DNA of 64,000 nucleotides, from contig CAVSMH010000006.1 of the NCBI GenBank assembly GCA_963728965.1, positions 1,178,001 through 1,242,000 of the forward strand. The letters are read 5' to 3'. A model generated the notes under the pieces. The model was not told the DNA's origin. It made no database searches and was given only the letters and a program-made list of their open reading frames with translations. The stretch is from DASQZT01 sp963728965. GTDB lineage: Bacteria > Acidobacteriota > Terriglobia > Bryobacterales > Bryobacteraceae. The translations under genes were made by a program, and so were the position numbers. Shown one piece after another: positions 8,663 to 17,192 of the stretch (position 1 is its first letter; each line of letters starts with the position of its first letter).

Positions 8663-8790
8663 TAACGCGGAAAATGCCTGATTTCATTGGGGCTTTTGCC
8701 CCGTGATGCGCGATCTTCGCCGCCGAAGTCTCGGGAATATTCGTGCAACTTGTTCAAACTCCGTCCACCCTTATGTGGAGGAGTGCGTGC

Positions 8791-9309
8791 ATGCGGATAT
8801 ACTCTATGCAGACCTACTTGGGTCCACCGGCCCCTTCCGCCGATAAGCGCTGGAAGATCGTCGAGGCCACGGCACGGCGCCACGGCCGCGAGCCTCACGC
8901 CCTAATTGAAACCCTGCACACTGTACAGGAGTGCTTCGGCTACCTCGATGAAACCGCGCTGCGCTTTGTCGCGCATCTGCTTCGCGTACCACTCAGCCGC
9001 GTGTACGGTGCCGCCACCTTCTACCATTTCTTCACGTTGAAGCCCAAGGGCAAGCACACCTGCGTGGTGTGTACCGGCACTGCCTGCTACATCAAGGGCG
9101 CTCCGGCCCTGCTCTCGGGCCTCGAACGCAAGTTCGGCGTCAAACCCGGCGAGACCACACCCGATGGCGAACTCTCCGTGCTCACCGCCCGCTGCCTCGG
9201 TTCCTGCGGCCTGGCGCCCGCGGTGGTCCTCGATAGCGCGGTCCTGGGCAAAATCGGTCCGGAAGATATGCTGGCCCGGGTAGAGAAAGGCATGCGTCAT
9301 GACCATTGA
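8791..9309 (+). CDS. hoxE: NAD-linked [NiFe]-hydrogenase diaphorase subunit HoxE
   Basis: A 172-residue thioredoxin-like [2Fe-2S] subunit, homologous to NuoE, that links the diaphorase to the electron-transfer chain. The four cluster cysteines are in CTGTAC and CLGSC (C-x4-C and C-x3-C). The ATG at 8791 is preceded by GGAGGAG at seven-base spacing. First gene of a hoxEFUYH operon; hoxF begins inside its last codons (11-base overlap). The presence of HoxE distinguishes the five-subunit group 3d type from HoxFUYH-only enzymes. Confidence 0.93.
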   Translation: MRIYSMQTYLGPPAPSADKRWKIVEATARRHGREPHALIETLHTVQECFGYLDETALRFVAHLLRVPLSRVYGAATFYHFFTLKPKGKHTCVVCTGTACYIKGAPALLSGLERKFGVKPGETTPDGELSVLTARCLGSCGLAPAVVLDSAVLGKIGPEDMLARVEKGMRHDH

Positions 9310-10936
9310 AGAACTGCACAAGATCGCTGCCGCCGAGCGCGCCGCGCAGAGCAAGTATCCCCACCACGTCTGCGTCTGCATCGCCGCCGGCTGCCTCTCC
9401 TCCGGCGCGGACCAGGTGCGCGATGCCATCCAGCAGGAAGTCGTCGAGAGCGGCATGAAAAGCGAGGTGCTGGTAAAGGGTGTCGGCTGCATGGGCCTGT
9501 GCAGCGCCGGGCCCCTGGTCGCGATCGAAAGCGACGGCGCCTTATATGCCAACGTCACCCCCGCACAGGCCCCCGAGGTCATCCGCCACCTCGATACCGG
9601 CAGCAACGGCCTCGATCACTGCCCCACCGATACTCCCTTCTTCCAGCGCCAGAAGAAGATCGTGCTCGAAAATTCGGGCCGCATCGATCCCGAACGGATC
9701 GAAGACTACATCGCCCAGGACGGCTACCTGGCCCTGGTGGAGTGCATTGCCGAACGCACTCCGGCCGAAGTCATCGACCAGGTGGTCCGCAGCGGTCTGC
9801 GGGGCCGCGGCGGTGCGGGCTATCCCACCGGCCTCAAGTGGACCACCGTGGCCAAGACCGGCGAGCAGGAGAAGTACGTCATCTGCAACGCCGACGAGGG
9901 CGATCCCGGCGCCTTCATGGACCGTGCCGTGCTCGAAAGCGACCCGCACCGCGTCCTCGAAGGCATGACCATCGCCGGCTATGCCGTGGGCGCGCAAAAG
10001 GGCTTCATCTACGTCCGCGCCGAATACCCGCTGGCCGTCAAGCACCTGAAAACCGCCATCAAGCAGGCCGAGCGCCTGGGCCTGCTCGGGAACAATATCG
10101 GCGGCTCGCGGTTCAGCTTCCACATCGATATCCGGCTCGGCGCCGGCGCCTTCGTCTGCGGGGAGGAGACGGCACTCATCGCCTCCATCGAGGGGCAGCG
10201 CGGCACCCCGCGTCCCCGCCCGCCCTACCCCGCCGAGGAAGGCCTCTGGGGCTGCCCCACCCTCATCAACAACGTGGAGACCTTCGCCAACATCGCCCCG
10301 ATCATGCGCCACGGCGCCGAATGGTTCTCCGCCATCGGCACCGAAAAGAGTAAGGGCACCAAGGTATTCGCACTCGCCGGCCGGGTCAACAACACCGGCC
10401 TGATCGAAGTGCCCATGGGCATGAGCCTGCGCGAGATCATCGAGCAGATCGGCGGCGGCGTCCCCGATGGCAAACAGCTCAAGGCGGTGCAGACCGGCGG
10501 ACCCTCCGGCGGCTGCATCCCCCAAGCCCACATGGATTCCCCCGTCGATTACGAATCCCTCACCCGTATCGGCTCCATGATGGGCTCCGGCGGCATGATC
10601 GTCATGGACGAGACCTCCTGCATGGTCGACGTGGCCAAGTACTTCATGGAGTTCTGCAAGAGCGAATCCTGCGGCAAATGCATCCCCTGCCGCGCCGGCA
10701 CCCAGCAGATGCACGCGCTGCTCGAGAAGATCACCGCCGGCGAAGGCACCGCCGCCGATATCGCCCTGCTCGAAGAGCTCTGCGAACTGGTCCGCGACAC
10801 CAGCCTCTGCGGCCTCGGCGCCAGCGCTCCCACCCCCGTCATCACCACCCTCAAACACTTCCGCCACGAGTACGAATCCCACATCTCCGGCCAGGGCTGC
10901 GCCGCCGGCGTCTGCAACCTGAAGGTGACCGCATGA
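9299..10936 (+). CDS. hoxF: NAD-linked [NiFe]-hydrogenase diaphorase subunit HoxF
   Basis: A 545-residue flavoprotein that exchanges electrons with NAD(H). Residues about 1-110 form a second thioredoxin-like [2Fe-2S] domain (CIAAGC, CMGLC). The NuoF-like core has the Gly-rich NAD/FMN motifs GLRGRGGAGYPTGLKW and CNADEGDPGAFMDR. The [4Fe-4S] site is ESCGKCIPCRAG plus the Cys in DTSLCGLG. The C-terminus adds a CAAGVC motif. The length matches cyanobacterial-type HoxF. It overlaps hoxE upstream, and its stop overlaps hoxU as ATGA. Confidence 0.96.
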   Translation: MTIEELHKIAAAERAAQSKYPHHVCVCIAAGCLSSGADQVRDAIQQEVVESGMKSEVLVKGVGCMGLCSAGPLVAIESDGALYANVTPAQAPEVIRHLDTGSNGLDHCPTDTPFFQRQKKIVLENSGRIDPERIEDYIAQDGYLALVECIAERTPAEVIDQVVRSGLRGRGGAGYPTGLKWTTVAKTGEQEKYVICNADEGDPGAFMDRAVLESDPHRVLEGMTIAGYAVGAQKGFIYVRAEYPLAVKHLKTAIKQAERLGLLGNNIGGSRFSFHIDIRLGAGAFVCGEETALIASIEGQRGTPRPRPPYPAEEGLWGCPTLINNVETFANIAPIMRHGAEWFSAIGTEKSKGTKVFALAGRVNNTGLIEVPMGMSLREIIEQIGGGVPDGKQLKAVQTGGPSGGCIPQAHMDSPVDYESLTRIGSMMGSGGMIVMDETSCMVDVAKYFMEFCKSESCGKCIPCRAGTQQMHALLEKITAGEGTAADIALLEELCELVRDTSLCGLGASAPTPVITTLKHFRHEYESHISGQGCAAGVCNLKVTA

Positions 10937-11658
10937 CCAAACCCGCACCCGTCCGCGTCAAAACCCTCTCCCTCGATGGCCGCGAAGTCGGCGCGCGCGA
11001 AGATCAGACCATCCTCGAAGTCGCCCGCGAGAACAACATCTTCGTCCCCACCCTCTGCCATCTCGGCGGCCTCTCCGATATCGGCGCCTGCCGCCTCTGC
11101 CTGGTCGAAGTCAAAGGAATGCGCCGCATGGTCCCCGCCTGCGTCACCCGCATCTCCGAAGGCATGGAGGTCACCATCCACTCCGACCGCATCGCCAAGT
11201 ACCGCCGCGGCATTCTCGAGCTCCTCTTCGCCGAGCGCAACCACGTCTGCTCCGTCTGCGTTGCCAACGGCCACTGCGACCTTCAGTCCCTCGCCCTCGA
11301 GCTCGGCATGACCCACGTCCACTTCCCCTATCAGTACCCCAAGCTCCCCGTGGACGCGTCCCACGAACGCTTCGTCGCCGACCACAACCGCTGTATCCTC
11401 TGTACCCGCTGCGTGCGTGTCTGCGACGAGATCGAAGGCGCCCACACCTGGGACGTTATGTCCCGCGGCGCCGATTGCCGCGTCATCACCGACCTGGCCC
11501 AGCCCTGGGGCGCCTCCGATACCTGCACGAGTTGCGGCAAGTGCGTGCAGGTCTGTCCCACCGGAGCGCTCTCCGAGAAAGGCAAATCCGTGGCCGAGAT
11601 GTCCAAACGCCGTGAGTTTCTGCCCTACCTCAGCATGATGCGGGAGGGCCGCAAGTGA
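10933..11658 (+). CDS. hoxU: NAD-linked [NiFe]-hydrogenase diaphorase subunit HoxU
   Basis: A 241-residue NuoG-N-terminus-like iron-sulfur subunit. A plant-type [2Fe-2S] site (CHLGGLSDIGACRLC plus a later Cys), a His/Cys region (HVCSVCVANGHC) and two ferredoxin-like [4Fe-4S] motifs (CILCTRCVRVC, CTSCGKCVQVCP) can be read. It relays electrons between HoxF and the hydrogenase module HoxYH. The ATG at 10,933 overlaps the hoxF stop, and the stop overlaps the GTG of hoxY. Confidence 0.95.
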   Translation: MTKPAPVRVKTLSLDGREVGAREDQTILEVARENNIFVPTLCHLGGLSDIGACRLCLVEVKGMRRMVPACVTRISEGMEVTIHSDRIAKYRRGILELLFAERNHVCSVCVANGHCDLQSLALELGMTHVHFPYQYPKLPVDASHERFVADHNRCILCTRCVRVCDEIEGAHTWDVMSRGADCRVITDLAQPWGASDTCTSCGKCVQVCPTGALSEKGKSVAEMSKRREFLPYLSMMREGRK

Positions 11659-12191
11659 GCGCCCCCAACGGCAAGATCCGCCTCGCCACCGTCTGGCTCG
11701 ACGGCTGCTCCGGCTGCCATATGTCCCTGCTCGATACCGATGAGCGCCTCATCGCCGTCGCCCAGCGCGCCGAGGTCGTCTGGGGCCCGCTGGTGGATCG
11801 CAAAGAGTTTCCCGAAAACGTGGACGTCACCCTCGTCGAAGGCGCTATCTCGAGCGAAGAGGACCTGCATCGCATCAAAATCGTCCGCGCCCGCACCCGC
11901 ATCCTCATCTCGCTCGGCGATTGCGCCGTCACCGGCAACGTCCCCGCCATGCGCAACAAGTTCGGCGTCGATGCCGTGCTGCACCGCGGCTATCTCGAGA
12001 ACGCCACTCTCGATGCCCAGATCCCCCGCGAGGTCATCCCCGCGCTGTTGCCCGCCGTCCGGCCGGTGCATGAAGCCGTTCCGGTGGATGTCTTCGTGCC
12101 CGGTTGCCCGCCTTCCGCCGACCTCATCTTCGCGGTCCTGAGCGATCTGTTGGATGGCAAGACTCCCAACCCCGCCGCGAAATTCGGATAA
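11655..12191 (+). CDS. hoxY: NAD-linked [NiFe]-hydrogenase small subunit HoxY
   Basis: A 178-residue short-form small subunit carrying the proximal [4Fe-4S] cluster. The ligands lie in GCSGCHMS, GDCAVTGN and PGCPPS. There is no signal peptide and no extra cluster domain, as expected for the cytoplasmic group 3 enzymes. It begins at a GTG overlapping the hoxU stop (GTGA). HoxH starts four bases after its stop. Confidence 0.95.
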   Translation: MSAPNGKIRLATVWLDGCSGCHMSLLDTDERLIAVAQRAEVVWGPLVDRKEFPENVDVTLVEGAISSEEDLHRIKIVRARTRILISLGDCAVTGNVPAMRNKFGVDAVLHRGYLENATLDAQIPREVIPALLPAVRPVHEAVPVDVFVPGCPPSADLIFAVLSDLLDGKTPNPAAKFG

Positions 12192-12195
12192 CCAC

Positions 12196-13617
12196 ATGCC
12201 ACGCCAAAAAATCGTCATCGATCCCGTCACCCGCATCGAGGGACACTCCAAGATCACCATCCATCTCGATGAGCAGGGCCGCGTCGAAGAGGCCTACTTC
12301 CACGTCACCCAGTTCCGCGGGTTCGAAAAATTCTGCGAGGGCCGGCCCTTCTCCGAAATGCCCTCGCTCATGGCTCGCATCTGCGGCATCTGCCCCGTCA
12401 GCCATCTCATCGCTTCTTCCAAAGCCTGCGACGCCATCCTCGCCGTGCGCATTCCCGAAAATGCCGCGCGCCTCCGCCGCATCCTCAACCTGGCACAGAT
12501 CGTCCAGTCCCACGCCCTCAGCTTCTTCTATCTCTCCTCCGCCGACTTCCTGCTCGGCATGGACAGCGACCCCGCCAAACGCAACCTCTTCGGCGTAGCC
12601 GAAATGCACCCCGCTATCGCCAAGGACGGCATCCGCCTCCGCCAGTTCGGCCAGCAGATCATCGAATGGCTCGCCGGCAAGCGCATCCACCCCGCCTGGG
12701 TCGTGCCCGGCGGCGTCAGCGAGCCCCTCACCGCCGAACACCGCGACCGCATCCTGGCCGCCATCCCCGAATGCATCGCCATCGTCGACCGCACCCTCGA
12801 TTGGTATAAGCGCGATATGGAGCGTTTCCGCGAAGAAATCCGCACATTCGCCAATTCCCCCACGCTCTTCATGGGCCTGGTCGGCAACCAGGGCGAGCTC
12901 GAGTACTACGACGGCCAACTCCGCTTCCTCGACAGCAGCGGCCATATCGTGGCCGACGGTGTCGACCCCGCCGCCTACGCCTCCCACATCGGCGAGATCG
13001 CCCACCCCTGGACCTACCTCAAGACCACCTACTACAAGCCCCTCGGCTACCCCGGAGGCGTCTACCGCGTGGGACCGCTGGCGCGCCTGAACCTGATCGA
13101 CCGCTGCTCCACGCCCCGCGCCGGCCAGGAATGGGCCGAGTTCCGCGAGCTCGAACGCGGCGCCGTGCTCAGCTCCTTCCACTATCACTATGCGCGACTG
13201 ATCGAGATCCTCTACAGCCTCGAGAGGATCGAGCAGCTACTCCACGCGCCCGAGATTCTCAGCCCCAACGTCCGCGCCTATGCCCGCGTGAACAACAGCG
13301 AAGGCGTCGGCGTCGCCGAAGCCCCGCGCGGCACCCTGATCCATCACTACAAGGTGGATTCCGACGGCCTCATCACCTGGGCCAACCTGGTGATCGCCAC
13401 CGGCCATAACAACGCCGCTATGAACCGCGGCGTGCTTCAGGTGGCCCGTCACTTCGTCCACGGCAACCGCCTCGAAGAAGGCATGCTCAACCGCGTCGAA
13501 GCCGTTATCCGCGCCTTCGACCCGTGCCTCAGCTGCTCCACCCATGCCGATGGCCGTATGGCCCTCGAGATCGAGCTCCGCTCATATGCAGGCGAACTGC
13601 TCGACACCCTGAGCTAA
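12196..13617 (+). CDS. hoxH: NAD-linked [NiFe]-hydrogenase large subunit HoxH
   Basis: A 473-residue catalytic subunit. Both nickel-ligand motifs are intact: RICGICPVSH near the N-terminus and DPCLSCSTH near the C-terminus. About 23 residues follow the last motif and should be removed by a maturation endopeptidase, matching the protease gene immediately downstream. Cofactor assembly also needs HypA-F, which are not encoded in this window. It oxidises H2 or evolves it reversibly with NAD(H) via HoxEFU. Confidence 0.96.
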   Translation: MPRQKIVIDPVTRIEGHSKITIHLDEQGRVEEAYFHVTQFRGFEKFCEGRPFSEMPSLMARICGICPVSHLIASSKACDAILAVRIPENAARLRRILNLAQIVQSHALSFFYLSSADFLLGMDSDPAKRNLFGVAEMHPAIAKDGIRLRQFGQQIIEWLAGKRIHPAWVVPGGVSEPLTAEHRDRILAAIPECIAIVDRTLDWYKRDMERFREEIRTFANSPTLFMGLVGNQGELEYYDGQLRFLDSSGHIVADGVDPAAYASHIGEIAHPWTYLKTTYYKPLGYPGGVYRVGPLARLNLIDRCSTPRAGQEWAEFRELERGAVLSSFHYHYARLIEILYSLERIEQLLHAPEILSPNVRAYARVNNSEGVGVAEAPRGTLIHHYKVDSDGLITWANLVIATGHNNAAMNRGVLQVARHFVHGNRLEEGMLNRVEAVIRAFDPCLSCSTHADGRMALEIELRSYAGELLDTLS

Positions 13618-13619
13618 AC

Positions 13620-14066
13620 ATGCCCCGCCTCCTCATCCTCGGCTATGGCAACCCGCTCCGCGGCGACGACGGCCTCGGCTGGCACGCCGCGGAGCGCCTG
13701 CGCGGCCTACTCACCGATCCCGAGATCGAAATCCAAGCCGTTCACCAGCTCACTCCCGAAATCGCCGAGCGGTTGAGCCGCGCCGGCCGCGTCATCTTCA
13801 TCGACGCCGCGGCGGAAGGCGAGCCCGGCACCATCCAACGCCGGCGAATCGTGCCCGAGTCCGCCTCCGTTGCCTTCACCCACCAGGCCACTCCATCCGC
13901 GCTGCTGGCTGCGGCCTTTGCCTGGTACGGCCGCGCGCCCGAAGCCGAACTCTTTTCCATACCGGTCGAATCGACCGAACCGGGCAGCGATCTGACGCCC
14001 GATGTCCAGCGGGCGCTGGACTACCTGGTCTCGACTATCGTCGCTGAAGCCCGGGACGGGGCCTGA
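13620..14066 (+). CDS. hoxW: Hydrogenase maturation endopeptidase (HoxW-type)
   Basis: A 148-residue protease that trims the C-terminal tail of the [NiFe] large subunit after nickel insertion. The family start LLILGYGNPLRGDDGLGWHAAE carries the conserved Gly-Asn and the nickel-sensing Asp. A second conserved acid is in VIFIDAAAEG, and a His in FTHQATPSALL. Located two bases after hoxH, it is almost certainly dedicated to it. Last gene of the hox operon; an EamA-family gene converges on it. Confidence 0.9.
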   Translation: MPRLLILGYGNPLRGDDGLGWHAAERLRGLLTDPEIEIQAVHQLTPEIAERLSRAGRVIFIDAAAEGEPGTIQRRRIVPESASVAFTHQATPSALLAAAFAWYGRAPEAELFSIPVESTEPGSDLTPDVQRALDYLVSTIVAEARDGA

Positions 14067-14077
14067 TCGCGCCGGCT

Positions 14078-15031
14078 TCACGCCGCTTCATCCGCCACGG
14101 CCCGCCCTACCGCCGCTCCCTTCGACCGCGCCCGGATCAGCGCCACACTCGCCAGGATGATCGCTGTCCCGGCCACCGTCCGAAGCGTCACCCCCTCTCC
14201 CGCCATCGCCCAGCCGAGAAATACGGCTACCACCGGATTCACGTACGAATGCGTCGAAACCACCGCCGGCGAGCTCACGCGCAGCAACCAGGTGTACGCT
14301 GTGAAAGCCAGCAGGGATCCGAAGACGATCAGGAAAGCCAGCGACAACACCGAACGCGCCGTGAACGAGGCCGCCGTCAGGTGCGCGCCCTCCCCCAATC
14401 CCAATCCCACCGCGCTCAGCAGGCCGCCTCCGCATACCATCTGCATCGCCGCAAAGGTCGTCGGCGGGGTGCGGGGTTTGATTCCCCGCGCGTAAATCGC
14501 GCCGACCGCCCACAACACCTCGCCCAGCACGATCGCCACCGCGCCGGCGAGTTCGCGCCGTTCGCCCCGAACCCCCAGCGGCATCAGCACGATCAGGCCG
14601 GCGAAGCCCAGCGCGATCCCCGACAGCAGCTTCGCATTCAGCTCCGATTCCTGCCCCCGTGCCCGCGCCAACAGCACCATCCAGATGGGCAGGCTGCCCG
14701 CAAGCAGCGCTGCCAGCCCGGACGGAACATAAATCTCCGCCCACGCCAGAATCCCGTGGCATCCGAGAAAACAGAATCCGCTCGAGAGCAACGCGTCGAG
14801 CCACACCCGCCTGTCCGGCCACTCGAAACCACGCAGCCACAGCCAGCCGAACAGCAGCAGCCCCGCCGTCAGGTGCCGGGCGCCCATCAGGAGCAGCGGC
14901 GGAATCGTCTGCACCGCAAACCGGATCGCCAGGAAAGTCGAGCCCCAGACGATGTAGATCGCCGCAAAGGCGAGCAGAAGCTGGTAGATTTGCGGTTCGC
15001 GCCGCGGCGGTGCCGGTGAGACCAACCCCAT
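14078..15031 (-). CDS. EamA-family drug/metabolite transporter
   Basis: About 317 residues of mostly hydrophobic sequence with ten predicted membrane helices in two EamA repeats. Each repeat is followed by short polar loops; the first helix reads AAIYIVWGSTFLAIRF, typical for the family. The second repeat includes STHSYVNPVVAVFLGW. Such proteins export or exchange small metabolites, but substrates are rarely predictable. The start was placed at the MGLVSPAPP methionine; another ATG lies seven codons upstream. Convergent with the hox operon and not part of it. Confidence 0.88.
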   Translation of the reverse strand: MGLVSPAPPRREPQIYQLLLAFAAIYIVWGSTFLAIRFAVQTIPPLLLMGARHLTAGLLLFGWLWLRGFEWPDRRVWLDALLSSGFCFLGCHGILAWAEIYVPSGLAALLAGSLPIWMVLLARARGQESELNAKLLSGIALGFAGLIVLMPLGVRGERRELAGAVAIVLGEVLWAVGAIYARGIKPRTPPTTFAAMQMVCGGGLLSAVGLGLGEGAHLTAASFTARSVLSLAFLIVFGSLLAFTAYTWLLRVSSPAVVSTHSYVNPVVAVFLGWAMAGEGVTLRTVAGTAIILASVALIRARSKGAAVGRAVADEAA

Positions 15032-15132
15032 GCACCAAATTAGCACGGCCAACGACTACACCCGCCGCCCGGCCAAACGCCGGTGCCCTTTTCCGTGTCC
15101 CGCGCCCAGCGCTCCTGTTGCATCATGTCTGC

Positions 15133-15576
15133 ATGCCCGCCGATTGCACGTTCTGCCGGATCGCCGCCGGTTCCCTCGCTGCGCCGGTGGTCTTCGAGGA
15201 CCAGCAGGCCCTCGCCTTCCTCGACCACCGCCCCCTCTTCCCCGGGCACTGCCTGCTCATCCCCAAGCCGCATTACGAAACTCTCGCCGACCTGCCGCCG
15301 GCCTCGACCGGTCCGTTCTTCTCCCTGGCCCGCCTCCTCTGCCGGGCAGTCGAAGAGGCGCTCGCCGCCGACGGCTCTTTTCTCGCTGTCAACAACCGCG
15401 TCAGCCAGAGCGTCCCCCATCTCCACGTCCACATCGTCCCGCGCCGCCGGAAGGATGGCCTGCGCGGTTTCTTCTGGCCGCGTTCCTCCTACCGCGATGA
15501 TTCGGAGAGGGAAACCATCCGCCTGCGTCTCCGTGACACCATCGAGCGTTTGAAAGAGTCCCGCTGCACCCCATGA
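15133..15576 (+). CDS. HIT-family nucleotide hydrolase
   Basis: A 147-residue histidine-triad protein. The triad HLHVHIVP contains the catalytic His. An N-terminal CTFC pair, as in zinc-binding HIT proteins, and the FLDHRPLFPGHCLLIPK segment are typical. Members hydrolyse or transfer from nucleotide conjugates such as AMP-lysine or Ap4A. The ATG at 15,133 gives the standard CxFC start. It appears to stand alone between the divergent EamA gene and the repeat-protein gene. Confidence 0.9.
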   Translation: MPADCTFCRIAAGSLAAPVVFEDQQALAFLDHRPLFPGHCLLIPKPHYETLADLPPASTGPFFSLARLLCRAVEEALAADGSFLAVNNRVSQSVPHLHVHIVPRRRKDGLRGFFWPRSSYRDDSERETIRLRLRDTIERLKESRCTP

Positions 15577-15716
15577 AGCGTTCGTCAAAAGACTAACGGC
15601 TTGACCATGGGTGATTCTGCTCACCGAAGTACGTGATGCTTGTTCCTTATACTGCGCTCACGGGCCGCATTTCTTTGGCCCGGCGTTCTATCCGAACTCG
15701 GGGGAGAAGCGATTCG

Positions 15717-17138
15717 ATGACACCAACAAAGAGGATGTATGTCGTGGCAGGCCTGCTGCTGTGCGGTCTGGGCCTGCCTAGAGTTTCGTTCGGTATCACG
15801 GGGTGCAGCAACGCCTATTTGACGGGCACCTATAATGCACAGGTCATGACCGCGGGCCTGATCAACGTGATCAACAGCGTCAACGCTAACGCCGGTCAGA
15901 TGACGGGCGGCAGTCCCGGCTCCACCGGTTCCACTGGTTCCACCGGTTCCACCGGAATGTCCGGCTCGAGCGGGAGCCCCTTCGGCTCCACCGGCAGCAC
16001 CGGAGATACGGGAAGTACCGGCATGACCAGCAATCCCGGCGGCTTCGGCAATAATGCCAACAGCCTCTCCGGGAAGACACCGGGAATCGGCCGCTTTTTC
16101 TTTGACGGCAGCGGCAACATTGTGGGGATGGTGACCGGATCCACCACCCAATTGACGAATGTCGGCAGCTACACCGTCAACAACGACTGCACCGCCAAGA
16201 TGAACCTTTCGACCGGCGAGACCTTCGACGCCGTCGTGGGCACCGGCGGCGCGCATATCTTGTTTCTGGAAACCGATGCCGGTGGCTACGGCGCAATCGG
16301 CGCGCTCGACCGCGCCACCAACGCCTGCAACGCGACCACCTTCGACGGCAGCTATGCGTTCAGCTTCTTCGGAACCCAAACGGGGAATGAAGGCTCCACG
16401 GGCGGTACCGGCGCAACCGGCGGCACCGGCTCTACCGGCGGCACTGGTATGACCGGCGGCACCGGCTCCACGGGCGGCACCGGCTCTACCGGCGGAACGG
16501 GTATGACCGGCGGCACTGGCGCGACCGGCGGTACGGGCTCCACGGGCGGCACTGGTATGACTGGCGGCACGGCGGACGGCGGTACCGGCGCGACCGGCGG
16601 TACCGGCGCGACCGGCGGTACGGGCGGCACCGGGATGACCGGATCTCTCCGCCGCTTGGATGTCGGTGGCACGGGCTCCACGGGCGGGACCGGCTCCACC
16701 GGCGGCACCGGCGCAACCGGCGGGACGGGCTCCACGGGCGGAACCGGCACGACCGGCGGCACTGGCATGACCGGCGGAACCGGCACCACGGGCGGAACGG
16801 GTACTACCGGCTCGACCGGCGCCACGGGCGCACTGAGCACGGTCTCCGCCATCGGTTCCATCACGCTGGATGGCCAGGGCGGATTCACCATGACCGAGTT
16901 CGTCTTTGCCAACGGCAGAGCGACCACCGTCCACTCCCGGGGCACTTACTCCATCGGCTCCAATTGCAGAGTGCAGCTCACGTTTACGGAGAGCGATAAC
17001 GGCGGTTCTACCGGCGCCGCCCTCGCGCCTCCCACCGCCTTCACCGGACTCCTGGTTTCCAACCAGTTGGGCTCCGTCTCGGTTAAGCCGGCCTCACCCG
17101 CCATCTCCTTCCAGACCGGAGTTCTGATTTCGCAGTAG
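15717..17138 (+). CDS. Secreted Gly/Thr-repeat (collagen-like) protein with a duplicated beta-domain
   Basis: A 473-residue exported protein with a signal peptide ending near residue 26 (LLLCGLGLPRVSFG). The mature part is two related domains. Each has an aromatic strand (GTYNAQV / GSYAFSF), a low-complexity insert, an F/I-x-F/L-DG-x-G strand (FFFDGSGN / ITLDGQGG) and a GSYTVNNDC / GTYSIGSNC strand. Insert 1 (residues about 62-118) is Gly/Ser/Thr-rich. Insert 2 (227-372) is a near-perfect array of the hexapeptide GGTGXT with X = Ser, Ala, Met or Thr. GGGGGAGAAG precedes the ATG at 15,717. A surface or matrix role is likely; no known enzyme motif was seen. Confidence 0.8.
   Translation: MTPTKRMYVVAGLLLCGLGLPRVSFGITGCSNAYLTGTYNAQVMTAGLINVINSVNANAGQMTGGSPGSTGSTGSTGSTGMSGSSGSPFGSTGSTGDTGSTGMTSNPGGFGNNANSLSGKTPGIGRFFFDGSGNIVGMVTGSTTQLTNVGSYTVNNDCTAKMNLSTGETFDAVVGTGGAHILFLETDAGGYGAIGALDRATNACNATTFDGSYAFSFFGTQTGNEGSTGGTGATGGTGSTGGTGMTGGTGSTGGTGSTGGTGMTGGTGATGGTGSTGGTGMTGGTADGGTGATGGTGATGGTGGTGMTGSLRRLDVGGTGSTGGTGSTGGTGATGGTGSTGGTGTTGGTGMTGGTGTTGGTGTTGSTGATGALSTVSAIGSITLDGQGGFTMTEFVFANGRATTVHSRGTYSIGSNCRVQLTFTESDNGGSTGAALAPPTAFTGLLVSNQLGSVSVKPASPAISFQTGVLISQ
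16395..16832 (+). repeat. Coding tandem repeat, 18-base unit (GGTGXT)
   Basis: About 24 in-frame copies of an 18-base unit inside the secreted protein gene, interrupted by two non-repeat insertions (around 16,570 and 16,644-16,664, the latter encoding SLRRLDV). Codons for Gly and Thr vary between copies (ggc/ggt/gga/ggg; acc/acg/act). The array is therefore maintained at protein level rather than being a recent DNA expansion, although length changes by slippage are likely. Confidence 0.85.
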
Positions 17139-17153
17139 TCAGGCAGGAAACTC

Positions 17154-17187
17154 TCCACCGGCGGATCGGAATACATCCGCCGGTGGA
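17154..17187. terminator. Bidirectional hairpin between the repeat-protein gene and purE
   Basis: A perfect 13-bp stem (TCCACCGGCGGAT and its complement) with an eight-base loop, placed between two convergent genes. No strong T-run follows on either side, so it is a probable but not classical intrinsic terminator. Confidence 0.6.
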
Positions 17188-17192
17188 CCTCT

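Larger units (their letters stand above)
8244..8790. other. Intergenic region upstream of hoxE
   Basis: About 550 bases without an intact gene. It contains the oxidoreductase fossil at 8368-8451, a TGTGG-N7-CCACA inverted repeat at 8646-8662 and a small GGGGC-TTTT-GCCCC hairpin at about 8689-8702. The hox promoter must lie here, but no -35/-10 pair stands out. No -24/-12 element with the correct ten-base GG-GC spacing was seen. Confidence 0.5.

Noticed and set aside
8680..8710. Possible sigma-54 (-24/-12) promoter for hox
   Set aside because: The GG and GC dinucleotides around TGGGGCTTTTGC are only seven bases apart, not the required ten.
16395..16832. Regular repeats that could be taken for a CRISPR or satellite array
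   Set aside because: The period is 18 bases without spacers, fully in frame, and encodes GGTGXT; it is a protein repeat.
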